Assembly: GCA_030603665.1 (NCBI GenBank)
Contig: JAUVXJ010000009.1
Span: forward strand, 118,955 to 182,954
DNA: 64,000 bases
Source: Chloroflexota bacterium
GTDB lineage: Bacteria; Chloroflexota; Anaerolineae; UBA7937; B3-Chlor
Reading direction: 5' to 3'
Positions within the stretch are counted from its first letter, which is position 1. Each line of letters starts with the position of its first letter. Below the pieces are notes generated by a model. The model worked only from the letters and a program-made list of their open reading frames with translations. It searched no databases and was not told where the DNA came from. Shown here piece by piece: positions 25,200-34,255 of this stretch. The translations under genes and the position numbers were made by a program.

Positions 25200-27209
25200 A
25201 TGTATCATTCCTTCGCTCCTTACGAACAGGACTTTCGCGAGTGGAGAGCGGCCGGCACTTACCCGGATGTGAACCCTCTCACTCGGGACTTCCTGGTGCA
25301 CATCACCCGCCACGACGCACCGTTCCGTCTGTGGCGTCATCAGGAAGAAGCTCTGATGCGTGTAGTCTATGCCTCCGAGCTGCTCCAGTGGAACGAGCTT
25401 CTTCTCAACATCGTCACGGGTGGCGGCAAGACAGCGATCATGGGCGCGGTGGTCGCTTGGCTCAAGGTCTGCCACGACATGCACAAGTTTATCCTGCTCT
25501 GTCCCAATACCATCGTGCGGGACCGACTGGAGGACGACTTCAGAGACGCTCATGTGTTCCGCAAGTTTAGCTTCCTACCTCCCGGTACTGAGCACTACAC
25601 CAACCAGCTTGGCCTGCACGTCATGCAGCCCGGCGAGGGCCCGCAGGGCATCCGCGACAGCGGCGTGGTTCTGGGCAACATTCACCAGCTGTACCAGTCC
25701 AACATGAGCGGCCAGCGGAACCTGGCTGTGCTCATGAATTCGGAAGAGAAGATAGCCGTATTCAACGACGAGGCGCACAACACTCCGGCGGCAGAATACG
25801 ACAGCACCCTGTTTGCGCTGAAGCCAATCTCCAGGTTCCGGCTGGACACCACCGCCACTCCCGACCGCGCCGATGGCAAGGCGCCGGACACCAAGATGGT
25901 TCTCAAGTACGGCATCACCGACGCCCAAGCCGAGGTACCGCCCATCATCAAGAACATTGTGGTATACCAGCCGAAGCTCGCTTCGGTGGAACTGACCTAC
26001 ACCAACCCGGAGACGGGCGAGAGTCGCACCGTCGACGAGATGGACGAGGAGTTCGAGCGCATCGAGAAGGGATTGAGTTCCACGCAGTGGGTCACCGATC
26101 CCGATCCGATGAGAAAGCAGATCCGGATTGCACTAGACCGCCTGCAAGAACAGCGTCGCCGGGCTAACATGCTGGCGGGGGGCGCCTATAAGCCCATTCT
26201 CTTCGTCGTAGCCATCACGATCAAGGACGCCGAGCAGGCCCGAGATATGCTGGAAAAGGAGTTCAACCTCAAGACCCTGCTCGTCACCGAGAAGTCAGAC
26301 GAGGTGGACCGCGAAGCCGCCCGGCATCTTGGCAAGCCCGAGAGCCCATATGAGGCGGTAGTGAGCGTGCTCATGCTGCGCGAAGGGTGGGACGTTCCGG
26401 CCGTGTGCGTGATCTTGCTGCTGCGTAAGTTCTCCTCCCGTGTATACGGGCAGCAAGTCGTCGGGCGCGGTCTGCGGCTCAACGTGCGGACCGAGGATAT
26501 CCAGGAAATCTGCGCTATCGTTGACCACGAGAAGCTACAGCACGACTGGTTGTGGGAGATAGTGGGCGCGAAGGTTCGCAAGGATATCGACCAATTGAGC
26601 ATGTTCGGTGACGAAGACCTCCCCCCCAGGCGGAAGCCCCAGTTCGTTGACAAGCCGGAATTGCTCATCGAAATCCCCGAACCCATCGAGGTGGAAGAGG
26701 CCGACTTCGATGAGGAGTTGATGAACATCAAGGTGGAAACCGCCGACTATCCCGAGTGGCAGTCAGTCATAGACGGTTTCGAATATGACCTGGATACTGA
26801 GATCTCGCGGGTAGAGATCGTGAGCGTCGAGGGGCGGCTTCTGAATGGGTCGGGCTTCCTCGAAATCCGTGAGGCGCCTGCTGCTTACACGGTGCATAAG
26901 ACGCTGGACGAAGTCAGCGACCCGGCAGATCTGGCGGAAATGCTCAAACACAGCGTGCGTGATATTGCCGTCGATCTCCTGGCTGAAGAAGGCGTTGGCT
27001 CGCACGAGTTGGGGTATTTGTATGGTGTGCTGATGAGCCACGTGAGTAGGATGATGTTGGGGGGCAAGACGGTGGGAACGGCTAGTGTTGAGGCGTTGCG
27101 GCGGGCAATCAAGCGCCGCCACAAGATGGCGTCGTACTTCAAGAACAAGCCCGGTCTGGTTGCCAGCATCGTGACGTACAAGCCGGAGGCTGAACATGCC
27201 ACCCAGTGA
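25200..27209 (+). CDS. Type III restriction helicase subunit (Res-like), nuclease domain absent
   Basis: A 669-residue superfamily 2 helicase. Motif I is TGGGKT (73-78) and motif II DEAH (190-193). The second RecA domain has VSVLMLREGWDVPAVCVI and the VVGRGLRL motif VI. This is the Res plan, but typical Res proteins are about 900-1000 residues with a C-terminal PD-(D/E)xK nuclease, and here that domain is missing. The nuclease is encoded by the next gene, which overlaps this one by 14 bases. The subunit should translocate on or switch along DNA from the Mod-recognised site and trigger cleavage of unmodified DNA. Confidence 0.87.
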   Translation: MYHSFAPYEQDFREWRAAGTYPDVNPLTRDFLVHITRHDAPFRLWRHQEEALMRVVYASELLQWNELLLNIVTGGGKTAIMGAVVAWLKVCHDMHKFILLCPNTIVRDRLEDDFRDAHVFRKFSFLPPGTEHYTNQLGLHVMQPGEGPQGIRDSGVVLGNIHQLYQSNMSGQRNLAVLMNSEEKIAVFNDEAHNTPAAEYDSTLFALKPISRFRLDTTATPDRADGKAPDTKMVLKYGITDAQAEVPPIIKNIVVYQPKLASVELTYTNPETGESRTVDEMDEEFERIEKGLSSTQWVTDPDPMRKQIRIALDRLQEQRRRANMLAGGAYKPILFVVAITIKDAEQARDMLEKEFNLKTLLVTEKSDEVDREAARHLGKPESPYEAVVSVLMLREGWDVPAVCVILLLRKFSSRVYGQQVVGRGLRLNVRTEDIQEICAIVDHEKLQHDWLWEIVGAKVRKDIDQLSMFGDEDLPPRRKPQFVDKPELLIEIPEPIEVEEADFDEELMNIKVETADYPEWQSVIDGFEYDLDTEISRVEIVSVEGRLLNGSGFLEIREAPAAYTVHKTLDEVSDPADLAEMLKHSVRDIAVDLLAEEGVGSHELGYLYGVLMSHVSRMMLGGKTVGTASVEALRRAIKRRHKMASYFKNKPGLVASIVTYKPEAEHATQ

Positions 27210-27543
27210 ACGCGGCGATTTTGAGGACCCGACGAAGAGTGCATACTCCGTCGAGCGCTACGATTCCTCGTGGGAGCTTCAGTACATGAAGAAACTGGAG
27301 CGCGACAAGACGGTCGCCAAATGGACCAAGAACCACGGTATCACGGTCCAGTACGTCACCGAAGCAGGCAACGTGCGGGGCTACCGACCGGACTTTCTTA
27401 TCGAATGCAATGACGAGACAAAGGAACTACACGAAGTCAAAGGTGGTCAATTCATCAATGATCCAAACACTATCCGCAAGCACGAAGCGGCAAAGAGTTG
27501 GTGCAGGAAGCGGGGAATGCGTTTTGTTGTGATAACGAAGTGA
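27196..27543 (+). CDS. Stand-alone PD-(D/E)xK nuclease of the split Res subunit
   Basis: A 115-residue protein with a compact PD-(D/E)xK core: D66 in YRPDFLIE and E80-V-K82 in LHEVKGG. The upstream helix (SSWELQYMKKLERD) is common to TnsA-like and Res-type nuclease domains. Its start lies within the last codons of the helicase gene, so the pair is translationally coupled. It probably supplies the cutting activity missing from the helicase. It could have arisen by splitting of a full-length Res or be the ancestral arrangement. Confidence 0.8.
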   Translation: MPPSERGDFEDPTKSAYSVERYDSSWELQYMKKLERDKTVAKWTKNHGITVQYVTEAGNVRGYRPDFLIECNDETKELHEVKGGQFINDPNTIRKHEAAKSWCRKRGMRFVVITK

Positions 27544-27673
27544 ACACCCCGACCCTAGGCAGGCGCGCGACGCGGGTGCCGTTGCTCGCGTCTGGTCACT
27601 CGGCGCGATAGGCGGCGCACATTCTGTGGTCGGACAGCCGACAATACATGAGCGCTGAAGACCGGCGGCAATT

Positions 27674-28162
27674 ATGACGGCTCAGGTGCACGAGAGGTTG
27701 ATTCTTGATGGCGAGCAGACGTCCATGGCCTTCTGTCCCCCTTTGCCCGCAGGTCACCCCAGGATCACCGAACTGGATGGCGAAGAGCTGGAGCGCGAGA
27801 GTATGCCTCCGATACTGGGATCAACGGCTTGCTGGCGCGGCTACATTGGCACTTGGGAGATCAAGGATGGTCGGTTCTATCTTGTGGACATCGCCGGACC
27901 ATACAGAATAGCTGGCAGTGACCCCATTCTCGCAGACTGGTTCACCGGCGTGATTCGGATTCCAAGAGGAGAGCAGCTCCACTACGTTCATATGGGCTTC
28001 GGTTCTGTGTACGAAGAGGAGTACCATGTGAAGATCGCGAAGGGAGAGGTGGTCAAGTCGCGCACAATCGACAACCGTAACGGGGACGTTGATGTCTCGG
28101 ATCTAACCTGGCGAAATCTCCCTGGCTTCGAGAATCGGTTTGAAGGCGACGATGAGATGTAA
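27674..28162 (+). CDS. Hypothetical protein at right end of island
   Basis: A 162-residue soluble protein of a family I cannot name. Notable features are a Trp/Tyr-rich core (CWRGYIGTWEIKDGRFYLVDI), a RIPRGEQLHYVHMGFGSVY stretch and a charged, acidic C-terminus. It starts at ATG 27674, about 130 bases after the nuclease, on the same strand as the restriction genes. It may be an accessory or immunity-type protein, but nothing in the sequence shows it. Confidence 0.6.
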   Translation: MTAQVHERLILDGEQTSMAFCPPLPAGHPRITELDGEELERESMPPILGSTACWRGYIGTWEIKDGRFYLVDIAGPYRIAGSDPILADWFTGVIRIPRGEQLHYVHMGFGSVYEEEYHVKIAKGEVVKSRTIDNRNGDVDVSDLTWRNLPGFENRFEGDDEM

Positions 28163-28197
28163 CGTCGCTGCGCGTATCCTCGCCTGACGACGGCATA

Positions 28198-28306
28198 TCA
28201 CTCCGCCGCCCGATGTGGTTCCGAGGGCAGAATCCGGCACGCGGCGTGCTCCCGGAAGAGGTAGTGCCTCGCCCAGTTGATCAGCACCAGCACGCGGTTC
28301 CGATAC
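28198..28306 (-). pseudogene. Truncated remnant of an ndh 3' end
   Basis: The minus strand encodes NRVLVLINWARHYLFREHAA followed by a few residues and a TGA at 28200-28198. This matches the last about 35 residues of the intact ndh at 29748-31025. About 43 bases are identical in a row between the two copies (near 28249-28290 and 29791-29833). No start or upstream part remains. From 28307 to 28616 I see no gene, only a weak hairpin at 28311-28335. Confidence 0.8.
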
Positions 28307-28616
28307 CCTGTCAGGGGAATGGGAATGCCCCCTGAGGGACGGACTGGCTTTCCAGGGTGTTGGTGATACTATGATCTGAACCGGTGTCCCACCTTCCTGG
28401 GGTAAACCGGTCTCCACCAGCCCCGAGATTGCTCGGCTCCCCGATGGGGCGTCTTGCCTTCAACCCCCAACACGACTACACTGTGCAGCCCTCAGCCTGG
28501 TTCAACCCTGGATCATCTGGGGGCTTCGCGCCCCATGGATCCTCAGTACGATTGGCGGGCGCCCGTTGTCGGAGACAGTGGTTCACTTGGATGACATTCT
28601 TGAAAGGACAGTAGAA

Positions 28617-29486
28617 ATGCAAATTGTAACTGATAGTGGAACAGACCTATCCTTGCCCCCTGAGCAACTAGCCGAACTGGACATTCACGTAGTGCCTCTC
28701 ACGGTCACCCTTGAAGGCAAGTCTTACCGCGAAGGCGTGGATATCCAACCGGACGAATTCTATCGCTTGCTGGTAGCGACCGACAGCTTTCCTACCACAT
28801 CGCAGCCCTCGGCGGGGGAGTTTGCCGAGACCTATCGACGGCTGGCAGTCACCGACCCAGACATTCTGTCTATTCACATGAGTTCAGGTCTGAGCGGCAC
28901 CTTCGCGGCGGCTGAAGCAGGAGCGAGACTGGTGGCGGAGGCGAACATTACCCACGTTGATACAAAAACCTTGTCTGCCGCAGCGGGATGGCAAGTGGAG
29001 GCGGCCGCCCGAGCACTGAAAGCTGGCTGGCCGATAGAGCAGGCTCTGGATTTGATGGAGCGTATCGGTGCTGCCAGCGACAGCATGTACACTCTGCAAG
29101 AACTCAAGTACCTGATTCACGGCGGACGGATCAGTCATATGAAACGGCTAATAGCTTCGGTGCTGAATCTCAAGCCGCTAATCGGGGTGGAAAAAGTGAA
29201 CGGAACTTACGTACAACTTGGCCAGGGACGAACGTTCAAGCGAGCGGTCAAAGGATTAGTTGATCTGATGGCCCAGCAGCACGCGCCGGGCAGTGCTTTG
29301 CGTGTACAGGTGCTCCATTCACACAATCCCGAAGGGGCGGCTATGCTACGCGAGTTAGTAGATCAACGGTTTGATTGCACCTGGCTGCCAGTCGGTCCTA
29401 TGTCCCTTGTGCTAGGCGCCCATACTGGCCCTAGTATGGTGGGTGTTGGTTACGCCTCTCTGGAGGCTTTTGCCGATATCCCATGA
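28617..29486 (+). CDS. DegV-family fatty-acid-binding protein
   Basis: A 289-residue DegV protein. The family binds a fatty acid and, in some bacteria, presents it to fatty acid kinase FakA. The start MQIVTDSGTDL is typical, as are HMSSGLSGTFAAAEAGA near 90 and LKYLIHGGRISHMKRLIASV near 165. ATG 28617 has AAAGGA upstream; an in-frame start at 28566 would add 17 unlike residues. No fakA-like kinase lies next to it. It stands alone between the island and the leftward ndh. The 261 bases after it (29487-29747) hold nothing I can identify. Confidence 0.9.
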   Translation: MQIVTDSGTDLSLPPEQLAELDIHVVPLTVTLEGKSYREGVDIQPDEFYRLLVATDSFPTTSQPSAGEFAETYRRLAVTDPDILSIHMSSGLSGTFAAAEAGARLVAEANITHVDTKTLSAAAGWQVEAAARALKAGWPIEQALDLMERIGAASDSMYTLQELKYLIHGGRISHMKRLIASVLNLKPLIGVEKVNGTYVQLGQGRTFKRAVKGLVDLMAQQHAPGSALRVQVLHSHNPEGAAMLRELVDQRFDCTWLPVGPMSLVLGAHTGPSMVGVGYASLEAFADIP

Positions 29487-29747
29487 AGCCGAGCCGTGTG
29501 GAGGGGAAGCCCGCCTGCCAAGAATGACATTGCCGCCAGAGCGAGCGGTCCCCTGAGGCACGAGGGCAAGAGATCTCGAGAGGGGCTGGGCAACACCGCG
29601 GCGGGCTAGCGCCTCGCGGCTTCGGGGGCGAAGACAAGGTTGCTCTGCCTGGGCGAAGGGCCAGAGTCTATCTTTGAACGATCAAGACAAGCCCAGCCTC
29701 ACAGTTCGACCCGCACGTCTTTCTCCGCACCGTTTGACCACGCGAAC

Positions 29748-31025
29748 TCATTCGGACGTCGCCGGTTCCGAAGGCAAGATCCGGCAGGCAGCATGCTCCC
29801 GGAAGAGGTAGTGCCTCGCCCAGTTGATCAGCACCAGAAACCGGTTGCGGAAGCCGATAAGATACCAGAGGTGGATGCTGAGCCAGAGGAGCCAGGCGGG
29901 GAAGCCGGTGAAGTTGTGGCCGAAGGCGTGGGCAGCGGCGTGGTTCCTCCCGATGGTGGCCATCGTCCCCCGGTCCTGGTACTGGAAAGGCTGCGGATCC
30001 TGTCCGGCCATCTGGCGCTCGATGTTCCTAGCCGCGGTTACACCGCCCTGGAGTGCGACCTGGGCCACCATGGGCAGCGCAGAGCCATGTTCCTCAAAGT
30101 AGGCCAGGTCACCGACAGCGTAAACCTCGGGGTGACCCGGGACCTGTAGCGTGGGCTCCACGGCCACCCGCCCCCTGCTGGCGGTGGGCATGCCGGAAGC
30201 CTCTGCTTGCGGGTCACCGCGGACTCCAGCCGCCCAGACGGTCGTGCAAGCCGGGATGACCGTGCCGTCCTGGAGGTAGATCTCGTCGGGTGTGATCCGC
30301 GCCACCGGGCACTCCAGCCTGACGTCAACCCCCATGCCCCGGAGGCGCCGGGCAGCGTAGTTCCCCAGGGGTTCCGGCAGAGTGGGCAGCAGTCTATCGA
30401 CGGCCTCGATGAGGGTGATACGAGCCTGGCTCAGGTCCAGACGGGGGAAGTCTTTCCTCACGGGGCCCTGGACCAACTCAGCCAGGGCGCCTGCCGTCTC
30501 CACGCCGGTAGGTCCGCCACCCACGATGACGAAGCTCAGCAGCCGCCCACAGGTCGCCGCGTCCACCTCCAGGGCTGCCTGCTCCACACAACCGAGGATG
30601 TGGTTGCGGAGCGTGATGGCGTGCTCCAGACTCTTGAGGGAGAAGGCGTACTCCGCTGCCCCTTGCACGCCAAAGAAGTGATCCACAGTGCCCGTGGCCA
30701 GGATCAGGTAGTCGTAGGCCACGCTGCGGCCGTCGATCTCCAGGACGCGCTTCTCCAGATCGACTCCTCTTATGTCGCCGAGGGAGAATCGCGCGTTTGG
30801 GATCTTCCGCAGTATCGTACGTACGGGATAGGCGATATCCCCCGGCTCCAGCTCCCCCGCGGCCACCTGGTAGAGCAGAGGTGGGAAGGTGTGGTAGTTG
30901 TTTCGATCGACGATGAAGACATCCACTGGCGAATGGGCCAGGGTGCGGGCAGCGGCCAAACCCCCGAAGCCCGCTCCGGCGATCACCACCCGGGGCCGAT
31001 CACGCTTCTCCATCGCTACACCCAT
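29748..31025 (-). CDS. ndh: Type II NADH:quinone oxidoreductase (NDH-2)
   Basis: A 425-residue single-subunit flavoprotein that oxidises NADH and reduces menaquinone at the inner membrane face without pumping protons. It has two dinucleotide motifs, VVIAGAGFGGL for FAD near residue 14 and FVIVGGGPTGVETAG for NADH near 170. The FAD-closing motif is YAVGDLAYF near 315. A C-terminal hydrophobic/amphipathic part (FPAWLLWLSIHLWYLIGF) provides membrane contact. Start ATG 31025, with 31013 as alternative. It lies 63 bases downstream of the GyrI-like gene. A fragment of a second copy lies at 28198-28306. Confidence 0.9.
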   Translation of the reverse strand: MGVAMEKRDRPRVVIAGAGFGGLAAARTLAHSPVDVFIVDRNNYHTFPPLLYQVAAGELEPGDIAYPVRTILRKIPNARFSLGDIRGVDLEKRVLEIDGRSVAYDYLILATGTVDHFFGVQGAAEYAFSLKSLEHAITLRNHILGCVEQAALEVDAATCGRLLSFVIVGGGPTGVETAGALAELVQGPVRKDFPRLDLSQARITLIEAVDRLLPTLPEPLGNYAARRLRGMGVDVRLECPVARITPDEIYLQDGTVIPACTTVWAAGVRGDPQAEASGMPTASRGRVAVEPTLQVPGHPEVYAVGDLAYFEEHGSALPMVAQVALQGGVTAARNIERQMAGQDPQPFQYQDRGTMATIGRNHAAAHAFGHNFTGFPAWLLWLSIHLWYLIGFRNRFLVLINWARHYLFREHAACRILPSEPATSE

Positions 31026-31088
31026 GTTGCCTGCAATCTGTCAGCAAGTCGGTCAGCGGCTGCATTGCCGCTCGAATGAGCCCGATGT

Positions 31089-31700
31089 TCACTCCACCGG
31101 CTGCCTGATCACCGTCTTCAGCTTCTCTGGCGCTGTCCTGCGTGGATCGCTGAGGTATACCTCGTGGTGCCTGCCCCGTAGCTTGTACCCTTGCTCCCGG
31201 GCGAAGGCGTGGAGCTTCTCGATGGTGGGACCTTCATCCGCGTAGGGACCGAAGTATAGAATCTGCACAGCAAGTCCCTCGTGATTACGCTCGAGTCTGA
31301 GCAGGGGCAGCGCTGATGGGTTCTTCTTCTCCCTGACTTGTTGGACAGCTTCCTCGAACAACTCCTTCGTCACGTAGTCGGGTTGGTAGATCATCGCCGT
31401 CCACTGCCAGGCGTCCTTTTCGCCCTTGGTGAACGCTTCCATGTTCTCCGCCCACCACAGACCCTCGAGGGGAGGAACGACGAAGTCCAGCTCGGGATCT
31501 CGACCCCTGATCGTGAACTTCAGTTGATAGGCCACGGCGTAGAGGGCCTCGATGGCCTCCTGATACTCTTGCGAGGTGTTGGGATCGCCCTGGCCGTCCA
31601 CCATCAGGAAGCTCATCTCCGGAACATCGACCACTGAGACCTCTTTGGCGGACGGCTGGTACAGGTGTTTGAGTTGCTTCTTGAAATCGACCTTGGCCAT
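31089..31700 (-). CDS. GyrI-like small-molecule-binding protein
   Basis: A 203-residue stand-alone GyrI-like/SHV-domain protein. The family shares the effector-binding fold of BmrR and AraC-type regulators and includes hydrolases of small toxic compounds. Typical parts are EVSVVDVPEMSFLMVDGQGDP near the start and AVQILYFGPYADEGPTIEKL, HHEVYLSDPRRTAPEKLKTV at the end. ATG 31700 follows a strong GGAGGAGG site; an upstream in-frame extension lacks family residues. No DNA-binding domain is present. Confidence 0.82.
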   Translation of the reverse strand: MAKVDFKKQLKHLYQPSAKEVSVVDVPEMSFLMVDGQGDPNTSQEYQEAIEALYAVAYQLKFTIRGRDPELDFVVPPLEGLWWAENMEAFTKGEKDAWQWTAMIYQPDYVTKELFEEAVQQVREKKNPSALPLLRLERNHEGLAVQILYFGPYADEGPTIEKLHAFAREQGYKLRGRHHEVYLSDPRRTAPEKLKTVIRQPVE

Positions 31701-31753
31701 GGTCCTTCCTCCTCCTGGTCGCGGTGCGTGCTGCACGGTCGCAGTTCACGTTG

Positions 31754-31782
31754 ATGATACCATCTCCCGCAGCCCGTGTCGA
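31754..31782 (-). promoter_or_regulatory. Possible promoter for the GyrI-like/ndh genes
   Basis: On the minus strand TCGACA (31782-31777), 17 bases, TATCAT (31759-31754). The start would be near 31747, about 47 bases before the ATG at 31700. Confidence 0.45.
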
Positions 31783-31803
31783 GCGCGCAGTGGCGCGGCG
31801 GGA

Positions 31804-31834
31804 GCCTTGCGAAGGTTCAAAACCTTCGCAAGGC
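31804..31834. repeat. Perfect 14-base inverted repeat
   Basis: 31804-31817 pairs perfectly with 31821-31834 around a CAA loop. It lies 46 bases after the flavodiiron stop and could end or stabilise that transcript, but no T-run follows on either strand. Similar palindromes are often dispersed repeats. Confidence 0.6.
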
Positions 31835-31879
31835 TGATGTCACGCGAGAAGCAAGTTGTGACCGCGGCACCTCTTGCCG

Positions 31880-33067
31880 CTAAGCCTGTCCCTTGATCTT
31901 GTCTGTGAGCTGCTTGCCCAAATCGGCGATCTGCTGGTAGACGTCGTCGGTCGGAGGGCCGTGGACGTCCACGGCGCCAACTACCTCGATCTTGGTGGGC
32001 CCGAGGATCTCCGCGGCTTGCTTCACCGCACCCCCACCCCAGCCGTATGAGCTGAGGACAACGCCATACTTCAAGGGAGGTCGCAGCGCCTTGACCAGAT
32101 GGGCCGCGTAGATGGCGAGAGGATGCATACCGCCCAGCACCGTCGGTGTCCCCAGGACGATGCCGCGCGAGTCCACCAGGTCTCTTGCCAGGTCGCCCAG
32201 GTCTGCGTTGACCAGGTTGTGGAGACTGACCTCGATTCCTTCCGCCATCAGCGAATCCACCATGGCCTTGATCATCGCCTCCGTGGAGTTCCACATGGAC
32301 ACGTAGACCACGACCACCTTCTCTCGCGTGTCTCCAGCGGTCCACGTGCGATACAGGTTCAGGATTCTCTCAGGATCTCTGTGGATAGGACCGTGGCTGG
32401 GGGCGATGAACTCTATGTCGAGCGCCTCAATCTTCTCCAGAGCTTTCTGGCCCATCTTCCTGAAAGGCATCAAGATCTCGCCGAAGAACCTCTGCGCAAA
32501 GGGCACGAACTCCTCAATCTCATCGCCGTAGGAGCCGTAGGCGGTGTGGAAACCGAGGAAGTCACAGGGGAAGAGCACCTTGTTCTCCACCAGGTAGGTG
32601 AACATGGTCTCCGGCCAGTGTTGCCAAGGGGCCTCGATGAACTTCAGGGTCTTCCCCCCCAGGTCGATGGTGTCGTCGTCGTTGACGATGATGATCCTCT
32701 CCTGCGGGACCCCGAAGTAGATCTGGGCCATCTTGGCGCCCTTCTCCGTGGTGACCAGTGATGCATCCTTGCTCAGCTTCATGACGTGGGGAATGGCGCC
32801 CGCGTGGTCTGGCTCGGCGTGGTTCATGACCACGTAATCCAGGCCTTCTGCGTCCGCTACCAGTCGAATCCTGGCCTCCAGCTCCTCCTCGAAACCCGGA
32901 TTCACCGTGTCGATGAGGGCGGTCTTCTCGCTGCCCCTGACCACATAGGCGTTGTAGGTGGTGCCTTGCGGCAGGGGGATCAGCGCATCGAAGAGCCTGC
33001 GGTTCCAGTCTCTTGCGCCTACCCAGTACACACCGCCGGATATCTCCCGGATGTCATACACTTGCAT
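31880..33067 (-). CDS. fprA: Flavodiiron protein (A-type flavoprotein, FprA)
   Basis: A 395-residue cytoplasmic enzyme that reduces O2 to water or NO to N2O in anaerobes. The metallo-beta-lactamase-like domain (1-250) keeps every diiron ligand: H83, E85, D87 and H88 in NHAEPDHAG, H150 in PWQHWP, D169 in FPCDFLG and H225 in PSHGPIHR. The FMN-binding flavodoxin domain follows (about 250-390; VVYVSMWNSTEAM phosphate loop). Whether O2 or NO is preferred cannot be read from the sequence. It follows the FTR1 gene by 24 bases, linking oxidant or NO removal to iron uptake. NDH-2, ferredoxins and a YgbA-type protein are nearby. Confidence 0.93.
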   Translation of the reverse strand: MQVYDIREISGGVYWVGARDWNRRLFDALIPLPQGTTYNAYVVRGSEKTALIDTVNPGFEEELEARIRLVADAEGLDYVVMNHAEPDHAGAIPHVMKLSKDASLVTTEKGAKMAQIYFGVPQERIIIVNDDDTIDLGGKTLKFIEAPWQHWPETMFTYLVENKVLFPCDFLGFHTAYGSYGDEIEEFVPFAQRFFGEILMPFRKMGQKALEKIEALDIEFIAPSHGPIHRDPERILNLYRTWTAGDTREKVVVVYVSMWNSTEAMIKAMVDSLMAEGIEVSLHNLVNADLGDLARDLVDSRGIVLGTPTVLGGMHPLAIYAAHLVKALRPPLKYGVVLSSYGWGGGAVKQAAEILGPTKIEVVGAVDVHGPPTDDVYQQIADLGKQLTDKIKGQA

Positions 33068-33091
33068 GGTTGTAATCCTCCCTTTCTATTG

Positions 33092-34027
33092 TCATGATGA
33101 AACGATCGCAGATTCTTGTGTTGGCTTGTCCCCACCTGCTGGCGCCACCGTTGCTGCGGATTCAGAAACTTCGGCCTGCCGCTCAATGCGCAAGTCCTCC
33201 ACCTTGCGCTGGTTTTCTATGCGCCGCCACAGCACGAAGACCAGAAGGAGATAGCCGACGTAGCTCACTACCTCCAGCAGTGATGGGTTGCCATTGTAGC
33301 CGACCAACGTCTTCAAGATGCTGCCCACCAGTCCGTTCTCGTGGAGCAAAGGATAGCTGCCATCGGGATTCAGAGCTGGGTTGATGTCCCACACGTGTTC
33401 CACGACCACGGGTATGATGCCGGCCTCCTGAAGCTCATGGACCCCATGCGCCACCAGGCCTGCGGCGAAGAGGATCAGCAGGATGCTGGTCAAGGTGAAG
33501 AACTTCTTGAGATCAAGCCTCATCGACCCCGCGAAGATCGCATATCCCAGGACCACGGCCGCCAGCAGCCCTGCCAGTGCCCCGATCAGGCTGTTGTCTA
33601 CTGACACGAAGCTTGCGGCGCCCAGGAAGATGACCGTCTCAATGCCCTCCCTCAGGACGGACACGAAGACCAGCGCAAACAGCCCAAATCGATGTGACTC
33701 AGCAACTTCGGTGGCTACTCTCTCGCGGAGTTCTGCCGCTACGTGCCTCTGCCTCATCATCCACAGGATCATCGTCGTGAGCAGCGCGGCGCCGATGAGC
33801 ATGGCCGCTCCCTCAAAGATCTCTTCTGCGCGGCCTGTGAATCCGCCCGCGAGGCGCGTAAAGGCCACAGCGCCGGCAATGCTGGCTGCTATGGCAGCAC
33901 CGATTGCGAGGTACACTATTCTGTTGTATTTCGTCTGATTAGTCTTGGAAAGATAGCCGAGGACGATACCCACTATCAGGGCCGCCTCGAGAGCCTCTCT
34001 GAACGTTATCACGAAACTGGCAATCAT
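33092..34027 (-). CDS. FTR1-family high-affinity iron permease
   Basis: A 311-residue polytopic membrane protein with about seven helices. Two iron-binding motifs of the family are present, REALE at 10-14 and REGIE at 126-130, in the first and fourth helices. The C-terminal tail is polar and basic. FTR1/EfeU proteins import iron, normally with an oxidase or EfeO/EfeB partner; no such partner is seen here. GGGGAGGTG precedes ATG 34027. It is co-transcribed with the flavodiiron gene, and iron supply for that enzyme and the Fe-S proteins nearby is a plausible link. Confidence 0.9.
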   Translation of the reverse strand: MIASFVITFREALEAALIVGIVLGYLSKTNQTKYNRIVYLAIGAAIAASIAGAVAFTRLAGGFTGRAEEIFEGAAMLIGAALLTTMILWMMRQRHVAAELRERVATEVAESHRFGLFALVFVSVLREGIETVIFLGAASFVSVDNSLIGALAGLLAAVVLGYAIFAGSMRLDLKKFFTLTSILLILFAAGLVAHGVHELQEAGIIPVVVEHVWDINPALNPDGSYPLLHENGLVGSILKTLVGYNGNPSLLEVVSYVGYLLLVFVLWRRIENQRKVEDLRIERQAEVSESAATVAPAGGDKPTQESAIVSS

Positions 34028-34084
34028 CGTTCACCTCCCCTACAAGTGATCAAACCCCGCACTGCGGCTGTGTGTGTCCAGCCA

Positions 34085-34225
34085 TCAAGCTGCGGCGTGA
34101 ATCTTCAATTCAGCTGTGGTGTTCTGCTCTGGCTTGCGATTCTGCATAGCGCAGTCTGCGCCGCTGTCACAGATCAGCTTCCCCGCATGCCCCTTTCTTC
34201 TGCACCACAACCAATAGATCACCAC
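34085..34225 (-). CDS. Possible small Cys-containing protein (46 codons)
   Basis: A minus-strand frame from GTG 34225 to TGA 34085 encodes a short basic peptide with three cysteines (WLWCRRKGHAGKLICDSG, then DCAMQNRK). It has no clear ribosome site and lies in the otherwise empty 228-base gap upstream of the FTR1 gene. It may be real, a remnant, or chance. Confidence 0.22.
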   Translation of the reverse strand: MVIYWLWCRRKGHAGKLICDSGADCAMQNRKPEQNTTAELKIHAAA

Positions 34226-34255
34226 TCATACTGTGGGCGCAGGCCTGGGCACGAC

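Noticed and set aside
30207..31079. A 290-codon plus-strand frame across ndh
   Set aside because: It is the shadow of ndh, which has clear FAD and NADH motifs on the minus strand.
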